DNA from: Pachyseris speciosa | Lineage: Eukaryota > Cnidaria > Anthozoa > Scleractinia > Pachyseridae | Direction: 5' to 3' | NCBI GenBank assembly: GCA_016490735.1 | Contig: JAEMWC010000286.1 | Coordinates: forward strand, 17,501 to 81,500 | Length of the DNA: 64,000 nt | Shown: piece by piece, positions 54,759 through 64,000 of the stretch | Layout: each line of letters begins with the position of its first letter | How positions within the stretch are numbered: the stretch's first letter is position 1 | Position numbers and translations under genes: made by a program | Notes under the pieces: model-generated | Told to the model about the DNA's origin: nothing | The model's input: the letters and a program-made list of their open reading frames with translations, nothing else | The model's database searches: none

Positions 54759-54876
54759 TGCTCCTAATAACCTAGCGTCTACTAATCGTGACAAGTTGTA
54801 GAATCTAAAAAGTCTCCCTCGAGAGAATTAATAACTGTCTTATTGTAGAAAACCTCACCAACTGACAAACAAGCAT

Positions 54877-54986
54877 GTTATTTACCTTTCCCCCCCGGGG
54901 TATGTGATATATTCACCTGGCTCTACGCCCTCGCGGGGCGGTGCCAGGTAAATATATCACATACCCCCTTGTTCAAGGTAAATAAC
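54877..54986. repeat. Palindrome with 25-bp inner arms
   Basis: GGGGTATGTGATATATTCAC and CTGGC on the left pair with GCCAGG and TAAATATATCACATACCCC on the right around a GC-rich 20-base loop. Outer arms GTTATTTACCTT/AAGGTAAATAAC extend the stem. Confidence 0.82.
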
Positions 54987-55088
54987 CCTTACGTACATTG
55001 TATATAACAGGGAACGAGAAAGTGAGTTTGAAAGCACAAACAAAACCAAGGAGCAAAAAGTAAACGGGGGACGCAATTTGAGTAAATA

Positions 55089-55514
55089 GAGACCTTAAGA
55101 TTGAGGTTTTTCGGCATTTCCCGCGAACCGCGAACGTCAAGAAGTCACGTGACCAGTGCCTTGCCGTCAGGTTTGCGGTTTGAGGTTCACGTTTGTACGG
55201 CTAGACCACGCTCGAGAGGTAAGTGATTTACCGCAAAGTTTTTTGCAACCTAAAACATCACAATCCCACGTTTGAGAGGAAATACTACTTTTTAGAACTC
55301 TTTCGCCTATTAATTATCGAATTCGTTTTCATAGAAACGTTATTTTTAAGACGATTTCTCAGCTAAAATAGAAGTGAACGAATGACTGAAAACAAACATG
55401 GCGGCCGGCTAATTGTTACCCGCGAATATGGACAGACAGCTAACGCGAAACCGCTAACCGCAAACCGCGGTTTGCCGTTTGCGGTAATGTGGCCAAACCT
55501 CGATCTAAGGTCTC
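55089..55514. mobile_element. Miniature TIR element, 426 bp, TA target
   Basis: The ends GAGACCTTAAGATTGAGGTT and (inverted) GAGACCTTAGATCGAGGTTT match, and TA flanks both sides (55087-55088, 55515-55516). The interior has nested inverted words such as GCGGTTTGAGGTT/AACCGCAAACCGC. A TA target fits a Tc1/mariner-like transposase, but the evidence is only the dinucleotide. Confidence 0.75.
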
Positions 55515-56026
55515 TAATAACACTTACGACGTGCATGACCGACCATGCGTCAGGCGTGTCCTCAATTTAGTATGCGTTTTCCCTCCGTCATAAACGGTTT
55601 TTGTTAATTCAGTTCAGTTTACAAGCAACCTAGTTTTACTTTCTCTTGTCTAATAAACTACACGATGCACCTGCGTTTTTTCGTCCATGCTGCAACCACT
55701 TGTCTTCCGGCAAACGAGACTTAGACCGCAGAAAAGCCGTATTTTTGCGTTGGTCGAAAGCGAGGGGAACGGTTTCGTCAAGCGAGAGGTTTGGAGAGAA
55801 GGTGATAACGAGAGTGAGACTGGGGCGTGTGAGGCTCGTGCCCAAAGCCAGCTAGAATTCTCGCCTTCAGAAAACGAAAATAAAAACCGACTGTTTTGCA
55901 GTCTAAACGAGTCTTGATTGTTAGACTTATACTCAACTCTTCAGTTATTTCCTGCGACAGCCATCATCTAATCCTGTACTGTACTATAATTGCCTCTGTT
56001 TCAAATTATTAGCTAAGCTACCTGCA

Positions 56027-56401
56027 GGCCCGGGTCAAACGCCGTACTTCACATGAGCCGAACTTAATTACAGTTTAGGTCGTGCCAAATTAGTTAAGTT
56101 CGCATATTGAGCCAAACGTCGAACTTAATTCAGCCGAACTTAACTAGATCGCGAAGATAAACAGATAAGGGCTGGTTTATACATTAACATGATTATACAT
56201 TTGGTTCGGCTCATGTGAAGATCGACGTTTGACCCAAAGTCGGTCTTCAGGCGTTATTCACGGCTGGCCAGGCGTGAAGAACGCCTCAGCCGCTCCAAAT
56301 AAAATCAGTCAAACTTAATTGGGTCAAACGCCGAACTTCACATGAGCCTAATTGGTTGAATTGGGTTCGGCTCATGTGAAGTACGGCGTTTGAACCGGGC
56401 C
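56027..56401. mobile_element. Miniature TIR element, 375 bp, 36-bp arms
   Basis: GGCCCGGGTCAAACGCCGTA with CTTCACATGAGCCGAAC at the left is mirrored at 56365-56401. Further inner copies of the CTTCACATGAGCC word lie at about 56337 and 56211. The target duplication is not evident. Confidence 0.82.
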
Positions 56402-56813
56402 TAATAAACACCAAGTTAACAGACAATGAGGGATAAAACAAAGTAATTTTCTTATATTTTAATGATTAGTTGTGCGTCCAAGATAGGTACCAACATGACT
56501 CTTAGTTTTTTTCTACTTTTTGCGTCTGTAGTCGTGAGATTAATTGAAAAAAAAAAAAACTTCGACGTAGAGTTATCAGACGAAAATATAAATATAACGT
56601 ACGCAGGTGTTGTTTCATTTCTTTATGCATTAACTCAGTCCCCGTTGTTTGGCTTCGGAACTGAATATAGAAGTTGATTTTCAGAATTGCCTTTGAGCAG
56701 CCCGTTTCCTTTATCCGGCGTCAAGTCAAAATGACGCCAACTGTCAACTTCAAAAGCGTAATTTACAGCAGAGCCGGAGACTAACAAAAGAACGGAAAAA
56801 AACCAAGTATTAA

Positions 56814-57175
56814 AGTCATGACGTCATAAAAGCTAAATTTGTGAAATTATGGGATTTGTTCGGATATTCAGAAAGAAAACGATTAAAAAGACCTACTTGC
56901 CAAAAATCAGCATTTTGTTACAGTTTGAGAGCGAGATATTAGCACCGTTGGGCTCTGCTGACTCCATACAAATCCTTCTAACTTTTACTCAGTTCCTAAC
57001 GTTATGAACCGAGTCAAATTTAGAAGGATTTGTATGGAGTCAACAGAGCATCTCAGAGCCAGTTTGCCTTTAAATGCTGATTTTTTGGCAAGTTAGCATT
57101 TTTCATCTTTCTCTTTCTGAAAATCTCCACAAATCCCATAATTTCAAAAATTCTAATATTTGTGACGTCACACTT
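56814..57175. mobile_element. Palindromic TTAA-type miniature element, 362 bp
   Basis: TTAA flanks both ends (56810-56813, 57176-57179). The ends AGTCATGACGTCA and (inverted) AGTGTGACGTCA match. The arms stay similar almost to the centre (CCATACAAATCCTTCTAA against its inverse near 57028). Same TTAA and AGT ends as 14568-15007. Confidence 0.82.
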
Positions 57176-57179
57176 TAAT

Positions 57180-58389
57180 GGCACTCTATTCCTGGCCTTT
57201 TAAGAATTAATATCGGATAGTTCCTTGTGCAAAATCACGCAAATTAACTTGAAAGACCTTTTTCATAATGGCAGCCTACAAATTATTATTTGTTAATATA
57301 TTTATGACATGATAATTTGCCTTACTAGCCTCGTTAGCATGTGCAAAATTAATAGATTTTTTTACTTTAAGTGAGGTTAATGAGGCCAATGAGCATGCAT
57401 ACATACAAGACAATAATAAAATCGTCCGCCATTATGAAAAGAGTCTGTTGGTGAACCTTTATACGTAGTGTAACCTATACAATATCTTGAGTTATGTAAC
57501 AGAGAATAAAACAAACAAACAAGATGCTGTGAGAACACAACATGCTGTCCTGATCCCCTTTCTAGGTGGGTATTCAGTAAACATGTCACATGATCATCCT
57601 GATAATGTTTCGCCAAAGTTGAACTGGAAGAATGCCCACCTCAGTAAGAACCCTTTGAATCCTTAAAGTAGCATTTGGACAATTGATTGTTTTAATTTTA
57701 CACTGAGTCATCATAATCAGAAGCGAATGATTCGCTTCCAGTCAAAACTAATCTTTATCATGAGCGTATCTTTTATCCAGCGTAACTGATGCGCAAGAAG
57801 GATCGCACATGGGTTTTGCAGTTGTTTTCTGAATAGGCCTGGACAGATTCTGCTCAAAAAATGCTAAACAGTTGCTTACAAATATTCCCAAAAGTTGCTT
57901 AAAATAGTAAAAGTTGCTTGCATTCGAGAATGGTTTGACTCTCTTTGCTTGTCTTTTTCGGTGCTTGCGACCCCGTTTGGTGTTTTTTTGGACTCCACAT
58001 CAGCACAGTTTTCAATTGCAGCCTGGATTGGATCTCTTTGATGTCATTCTTCACCGGGCTCTTCATTGTCAGAAGAAACAGTAGAAAGCGCCTTGCCGCC
58101 CGCCATTAGTTGTACCATATTTGGAATATAAACACAGGCTACCCATGCTGGAAATGGACTCGCTTTCGGCACATCCATATTTGGAATTTATCAACACATG
58201 ATACTCAACCGATCAAAACGCAAGAGATTTTCTAATGAAATTCTAAAAGGTGTTGAAATATCAGTTACTTATGAACGTGATTTAAAAATAGTTAAAATAT
58301 GCCAAAAATGAGCTAACTTTTAGAAAAGATGCTGTAAAGTGGCTCACTCCGAAAAGTTGCTCAGAATCGAAAACAGTTGCTCAAAGTCG
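57180..58389. other. No gene recognised
   Basis: No domain or long ORF is seen. A repeated word GTTGCTCAAA/AGTTGCT occurs around 57865-58390 and hosts the next miniature element. Confidence 0.35.
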
Positions 58390-58392
58390 TAA

Positions 58393-58670
58393 AGCCGCGG
58401 CTACACGAGCGCCGGTGATGCGATTTTTTCAAATTTTATCGCGTCGCCAGCACGCTCAGGGTGGCTACACGAGTGACAAATTGAAAGCCGCGAGCTACAC
58501 GGCCAACAATCTGTGCAGCGATTTTGTCGCAAAAGTTTCGACTCTGGCGACTTTTCTCTTGCGATATTTCAGCTGTCGCATCACCTGCGCGAGGGTGGCT
58601 ACACTTGCGATTTTCATCGCGCGCTTGCGACGCGACAAAATAGGAAAAACTTGTTCGTTAAGCCGCGGCT
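58393..58670. mobile_element. TAA-type miniature element, 278 bp
   Basis: The ends AGCCGCGGCTACACG and (inverted) AGCCGCGGCTTAACG lie inside a TAA duplication (58390-58392, 58671-58673). Removing it joins CTCAAAGTCG to TAAAAGTTGCTC, restoring a local repeat. The end sequence differs by only one base from the 387-bp elements at 37210 and 37600, so it is probably mobilised by the same transposase type. Confidence 0.85.
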
Positions 58671-58710
58671 TAAAAGTTGCTCAAAAGTTGCCGAGCAGAA
58701 TCTGTCTAGC

Positions 58711-58750
<40 letters not shown>

Positions 58751-58761
58751 GAAGTGGAACA

Positions 58762-58782
58762 CGAAAATTTGGTTTATCAAGG

Positions 58783-58813
<31 letters not shown>

Positions 58814-59212
58814 GGATTCGATTAGCTGACGTTTCGAGCGTTAGCCCTTCGTCGGAGCGAATCGAGGAATTGTGAGTTGTGTATGGTTTATATACAGAAA
58901 ATGGAGCTACGCTATTGGTGGTAACACGGTAACCGGAAAAACAGGAATAAATTAATTGAATGAAAAGTGCTCGTTGATACCGTGGGGATCAGTTTTTGCT
59001 CGAGATTTTTACGGCTTGCCGTGGTACCTTGATGTAGGGAAAGGCCGGAGATCGACATGTGTTGTTTGGAATGGCTAGGGACATTAAAATGCCGAGCGAC
59101 TGGTTTGGATGCATCCTTGTCATCTTTCTCAACATCACGCAGATGTTCTCGGAATCAATCACCTAGTCGTCTTCCTGTTTCCTAACGCTCGAAACGTCAG
59201 CTAATCGAATCC

Positions 59213-59264
<52 letters not shown>
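58762..59264 (-). pseudogene. Penelope-like EN fragment flanked by inverted tails
   Basis: The minus strand between about 59150 and 58980 encodes DDKDASKPVARHFNVPSHSK, SISGLSLHQGTT and RKNLEQKLI, a known C-terminal part of PLE GIY-YIG proteins. Its 3' tail (58762-58844, with GACGAAGGGCTAACGCTCG upstream) is present again, inverted, at 59182-59264, directly 5' of the fragment. The arms are 83 bp. The architecture (inverted tail at the 5' side) is the same as that of the unrelated full-length PLE at 3969-7609. Confidence 0.8.
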
Positions 59265-59615
59265 AGTATCTGTTTAGGCCTATTTCTGAAACAAAAAAAG
59301 AAGTACTTTAGCTTGATTGCATAATAAGAAAACGGTTATAAAGTGCTCTTCTTCTTTTCTGTATATTATGAAGAAAATCGGAAAACTGAGAACAGCTCCT
59401 CCACGCGAGAACTCTCGCACACACGGAAGTACCCGCGCGTATTGTGCGAGTGGCGTCACGAGTGCCTGGCAACGCCTCAATGGCTTGGCTACCAAGCTAT
59501 TTCCGAACAAGCTGCAAGTTGCTTGTGTCGAGCAGTTTTGTGCCTAAACATCATATTTTGACTACCTAGTTTACACGTTTAAAATTTCTGGAGAAAAGTG
59601 ACAGTTAACGATAAC

Positions 59616-62318
59616 ATGGGATGCCTGGGATCAAAGGAAGATGCGGATTCTAAAGAAGAGGACACCAAAGAAAAGCCAACTTTCAGCTGGTAATTGGCGA
59701 ACGATGCACCGATCAAATCGATTGATCGTTCGATCATGTCTCAGTGTTTTGCAATTCTTTTTAGATTTAACTCAAATTTATTAAAAGCAGTAGTTTTCTG
59801 AAACGTAATTTTATTTGTAACAGGGCCTTGGGGGCCTTAATTCTACTATATAAAATTATAATAATCCAGAAATTCAACAGAACTGCTCTTTTGAACCGGT
59901 ACCTTTTATCATCATTTAAGAAAGATAACGTAATTACATGAAGCCAAGAATTTTCTTCCTCATACTAATAACAAGGAACAACATCAAAAAGTCAAGGTGC
60001 TGAAGTCCATTCCATGGCTAGATTCGAGCAGGTTAGGGAATTGTTCAGACTTGAAGCTAGGAGTGAATGTATGGTCGTGTGCATTGTCTCTTTGAAATAG
60101 GGAAAAGAGAGCTCGTATAGATCCAAAAGATTATACCATCAGTGATGTTACTGGTGAAACTGTTGGAAAGCTGCCTGGAGAAGTTAATGGACAACAATTT
60201 ATCATTCAGAATTGTCAGGTGCGTAGTGGAGCATTGTGTGCATTATTTTTATTTACAATAGGCCCTTTGCAGCTAAGCCATCACGTGACCTACTTTTCAT
60301 AAAATTATGGGCTATAGCTTAACAAATGCCAGAAATGGAAAAAGTATGTCGGGAATATCAAAATGGCCTGAAATTTGAGGCCCCCATCATTAAAAGATGA
60401 GATTTTATGACAGTCTGAAGTTTTAAAAGAATAAGAAGATTTGTATGGAAAATGTTGCTTGAGAGCAAGACCTTGCTCACCAGCAGAAAAATGGCTTTTT
60501 CTTAAACACACTCACTTATCCACAAATTATATAGTCAGAAGTCTGTTCATGCAAGCTGACATTCCAGAAATGACAGTTAGAGTATGACCTGGCTTTAAGC
60601 GCATATTTACCTTTAACCTCAATTATTTGCTATTAGTGCGTTATCATTAAACCACTTTGATGTGCACACAAAAGGGTTTGATTTCTAGAAAAGAGATATT
60701 TTGTGGTTCATAATTTACACAAAAATTTACTAATGCATCCGCACGGCATGATGGCATTACTTGCTGGATATTTGTGTTTCTTTCCTTCTGCAGAATTGCA
60801 ACATTTTCATTTTAGATCATACAGATTCAGTCCAAGTTGATGACTGCATCAACTGTCACATTGTTATTGGGCCATGTGCAGGAAGGTTAGTTATACATGT
60901 GTAGACATCGTTGTAAAATTCATTAAATTTAATAACTTTTGAGAAAGATTTCTTTGTACATGATCCATAAGGGAATGACTTTCATGATTTTACAACATGT
61001 GCATGCAGCATAATTAATTAATGCTGGCATTCACAAAACAATTATGCATATTGCAGTTATTCTTTCAAGCATGATAAAATGTAAGCATCAGATCTTTATG
61101 GCATTCACATCTACAGTGTCTTGCCTTTGCCTCATATTTTAATATCTATTACTTATTATCCAGTTTTTATCAACGTGGTTCAGTTAAGACCTGGTTCACA
61201 GGATTCTTTTGAAAGTAAATCTGTATGCAGTAAAACAAGTAAAGTACACTGTAGTAGACCCAAGTTCATTGTATTGAGAAACACCATGCATATGTTTTCT
61301 TGCTAATTTGAAGTGAATTGGTGGTTTACTTTTTTCACAGTGTATTTTTTAGAGATTGTAAAGAATGCAAGGTCATGGTAGCCTGTCAACAGTTCAGGTG
61401 AGTCAGCTGCGTGTAAATATTTGTGTTTTTTTTTATCTTGGTTTGATAGCACAACTGATAAAGCTATAGAAATAGGAAAAGAGTTGAGACCCATTACCCG
61501 CTGATAAGTTCTCAGTGTACTTGTAAGTCATATTGGGATTAGGTAATATCAAGAATTTGCATTGTCAGCCTGCATTGTAAAAAAAAAAAAAAAATACAAA
61601 ACAGGAAAAAGGAAAATGATATATATTTCAACAAAATCTATGCCATCATCAGGATGGCTTTAAATACATTTAGCAAATGAATTAAAAAATATTGCAGGGG
61701 TACAGGCAGTGATATTGCACTATATTCATCAATAGGCAAACAAGAAGCGGTACAAAAACCATGGAAGTAAAGAGATTATACCAAGATTAATCTCACCAGT
61801 GCTATCTAGACTTAAACATTTTACATGTATATGTTGTAGTTCAATTTTATCCTTGGTTCAATTTTTATTTTCTTTTATTCTTGTGTATGGTAATGTATGA
61901 TAATGAGTGCAAAACAAAGGAAAATAAAAATTGAACCAAGGATAAAATTGAACCACAACGTATATATTCTGTTGATCATTTAAAAAAAAAATTATACCTG
62001 AAAGGCTGAAAAATATACTTTCTTAGATGAGTTTTTCATGTACATGTAGATTAAACACAACGCAGCAGGAAATGGATTTAATAACATACTCATCAGGTTC
62101 TGCAACTCTATTTTGGGAGTTTCCAGAATGGAACCCTTGGCAGCTGAACATTTTAGGGTTTACCTCTGATTTACATTTAAATGTAATTTTGTTCAAATGC
62201 AGAACCCGTGATTGCAAGAAGATGGATTTCTTTTTATGCTGTGCTACTCAGCCCATAATTGAGTCGTCCAGTGGGATGAAATTTGCCTGTTATCAGTTCT
62301 TTTATCCTGAACTTAAAG
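59616..62318 (+). CDS. RP2: RP2 (XRP2), ARL3 GTPase-activating protein, exons 1-5, 3' end beyond window
   Basis: RP2 activates GTP hydrolysis on ARL3 and takes part in trafficking of lipidated proteins at the ciliary base and membrane. Exons by GT/AG and codon phase: 59616-59689, 60101-60218, 60794-60885, 61341-61397 and 62203-62318, giving 152 codons plus one base. The start MGCLGS offers Gly2 for myristoylation and Cys3 for palmitoylation. The TBCC domain follows: [63 protein letters not shown] and ACQQFRTRDCKK. Arg114 in QQFR matches the arginine finger (human Arg118). [18 protein letters not shown] is nearly invariant. The rest of the TBCC domain and the NDPK-like C terminus must lie beyond the window or after the last donor at 62319. 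Donors and acceptors are all canonical. Confidence 0.95.
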
Positions 62319-62384
62319 GTGAGAATGTGGGTCTGTTTTATCTTTGTCTGGAATGAGAACAAGGCTCAGCTTTAATCATTAGAG

Positions 62385-62728
62385 AGCTTAAGCAACGACG
62401 ATGGCGATGGCGACGGCGACGAGAACACCACAAAACAATAGTCTTAATGAGCAAAAACAATAGCCCTTTGGTACATTTCTTTGCCGTCCTCAGTATTTAA
62501 CAGCAACGTGAAATGACCCAATTTTAGGTTTTGTGGAGAATGTGTTGTAGAACTCTTCTTTCTTTTTCCCTAAGTTCATCACAGATTTTACTAATCTAGC
62601 TCCAGGATAGTTCACCCATATTTCACAAGTTAAACAAGTTGGAAAAATCGCAAAAGAGTTACAGTAACGAGAAGCTACATTTTGAAATGACGTTTTCGTT
62701 TTGGTTGCCGTCGTCATTGCTTAAGCTC
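62385..62728. mobile_element. Miniature TIR element in RP2 intron 5
   Basis: The ends GAGCTTAAGCAACGACGATG and (inverted) GAGCTTAAGCAATGACGACG match. It follows RP2 exon 5 by 66 bases and is presumably intronic. The interior CACCACAAAACAATAG is a word I recall from similar animal miniature elements. The target duplication is unclear. Confidence 0.75.
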
Positions 62729-62769
62729 ACTATTGACAAGAGTGGTAGGACATGGGTGTGGTACCTGGG

Positions 62770-63605
62770 CAGCAGCAACAACAACAACAACCCTTTATTT
62801 CACTCTTGCACATTACAAATTTAACACATACACAGAAATTAACATATAAAAATTAAATAATTACAAATATAGAGCCTGGAGGCTAGGTAACTGGGGAGTT
62901 TTGGGTCTAGCCTCCAGTTCGATTAAGGTACTTAAAAACAAATTAAGGAGAACAGAGCTACAAAGAAAGAAGTTTCCAAGAAAAGGAAAGGATGACACTA
63001 AGACAGACTTTCAGCGTGTTGTACTGGGAACCTGTGTTTGATGCACAAAATGAGGTTTGGATTTGCCACCCACAGTCAATTATTTGCCCCTTCACACTTT
63101 GCCCCTTCACGACTTCACTGGGCCGGGAGTATGGTTTGCTGGCAGTTGCAGCTTACTACTCCAGCTATGCTGCCCACTACTACCAAACATTTCCATTCCC
63201 TCCCTTCCATGGTGTTGGTCACTTAACCCTATTGAAAGCTGTCAGGTACTCAGACCCACCAGTTATTTATACATGATATACACGCCATTGGTAACATGTG
63301 TTTACAGCTGTAAATGTGGCATCATTTAACTTTGTTGAAAGATGCAGCATTTGCCTCTCTGTCAGTACATACTGTATCCATGCACATGCCAGAATTTGCA
63401 TGTCATCCATCAATACACTGAGAAACGAGAAACCATGTGTGTTACCACGGTGAAACCTCTCAGGGAACTCTTCAAATACATCTCTGGTGTGAACTACAGC
63501 CTCTTCCCAGCATGGACAGAAAATATGTACAGCAGTTTGATGCATAAGTAGGAGAAAAGCTACATTTTTTTAACATGCAAATTTAACTCATTTTCATATG
63601 AATGG

Positions 63606-63637
<32 letters not shown>
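62770..63637. other. LINE-like tail remnant, then no gene recognised
   Basis: (CAA)n at about 62775-62792 followed by an AT-rich block looks like the reversed 3' end of a non-LTR element. GGAGGCTAGGT near 62877 and CTAGCCTCC near 62918 form an inverted pair. ORFs from 62992 to 63551 overlap on both strands without recognisable domains. None matches the next expected part of RP2. Presumably RP2 intron. Confidence 0.35.
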
Positions 63638-63876
63638 GGGCCCGGTTGTTCGAAAGCCGATTAACTTAATCCAGGATTAGCGTAAACTTTGGTTGCAGTT
63701 TTTGTCTTTTGGATGAAAGTTTCTTTTGCTGATTTTTGCTTTTCAGGATTGACGTCCTATAATCTAAAATTGCGTAGGATATCAGCGTTTAACAATGTTT
63801 GTGGATAGAGAAATAAACTCCTTGGTTAATTTTTAATCTTGGATTAGGGTTAATCGGCTTTCGAACAACCCGGCCC
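63638..63876. mobile_element. Miniature TIR element, 239 bp
   Basis: GGGCCCGGTTGTTCGAAAGC at the left and GCTTTCGAACAACCCGGCCC at the right are inverted copies; the arms continue with CGATTAACTTAATCCAGGAT. It is presumed to lie within an RP2 intron. Non-autonomous. Confidence 0.82.
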
Positions 63877-64000
63877 AGGACTCGCTTTGAAAAAGAGGCT
63901 AAAGGTAATTCGGAAATGGCCTATTGTTTTACTTGTGTTGTTTTCTCGTCGGTGTATTTGTAAGACCTTGAGGGTGCAGTAAAACTATTGTTTTGACAGA

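Noticed and set aside
62992..63551. Overlapping ORFs after RP2 exon 5 as the next RP2 exons
   Set aside because: None contains the conserved RP2 sequence expected after PELK, and frames overlap on both strands; the next exon probably lies beyond the window.
1..64000. CRISPR array, bacterial operon or phage region
   Set aside because: No regularly spaced repeats with unique spacers, no ribosome-binding-site pattern and no dense coding; introns, SINEs and LINEs show a eukaryotic nuclear genome.

Overview
The window looks like nuclear DNA of a cnidarian, most likely an anthozoan such as a coral or sea anemone. This is inferred from the mix of intronless class A GPCRs, Penelope-like elements (PLEs), tRNA-derived SINEs and many small inverted-repeat transposons. 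I cannot name a species. Genes are sparse and repeats dominate.

Host genes. Three intact intronless GPCR genes of one family lie on the minus strand (1688-2605, 19945-20859, 51193-52110). Two broken copies (10154-11046 plus, 21804-22371 minus) and two fragments (1-124, 47156-47251) belong to the same family, so this is a local birth-and-death cluster. The only other recognisable host gene is RP2, the TBCC-domain ARL3 GAP, on the plus strand. Its first five exons run from 59616 to 62318 and the rest lies beyond the window. A decayed, unprocessed copy of RP2 exon 1, intron 1 and exon 2 sits 9 kb upstream at 50306-50885.

Layout. 1-3850: GPCR fragment, SINE, first intact GPCR and flanks. 3854-8201: a full-length PLE with an intact 934-codon ORF and 582-bp inverted arms, a second PLE fragment, and (TA)n tracts. 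9560-11046: PLE fragment and GPCR pseudogene. 11268-20046 and 36198-47251: two copies of one segmental duplication full of retroelement debris. 20000-29400: GPCR copies, LTR debris, miniature transposons and a SINE. 29401-35711: a 6.3-kb terminal-inverted-repeat (TIR) element with a nested 1.1-kb element that carries a decayed RecQ-like helicase fragment. 47252-59300: GPCR, RP2 pseudogene and several miniature transposons. 59616-64000: RP2 and more miniature transposons.

The most useful structural result is the duplicated pair. Comparing the copies gives an empty site next to a filled site for six insertions, and fixes their exact ends and target-site duplications (TSDs): TAA for a head-to-head pair of 387-bp elements, TTAA for a 1,002-bp element, TTAA for a 440-bp palindromic element, TCA for a 643-bp TIR element, AAGCGT for a 2,494-bp foldback element, and a LINE fragment inside an ATT microsatellite. 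All alignments here were made by eye; no database search was possible.
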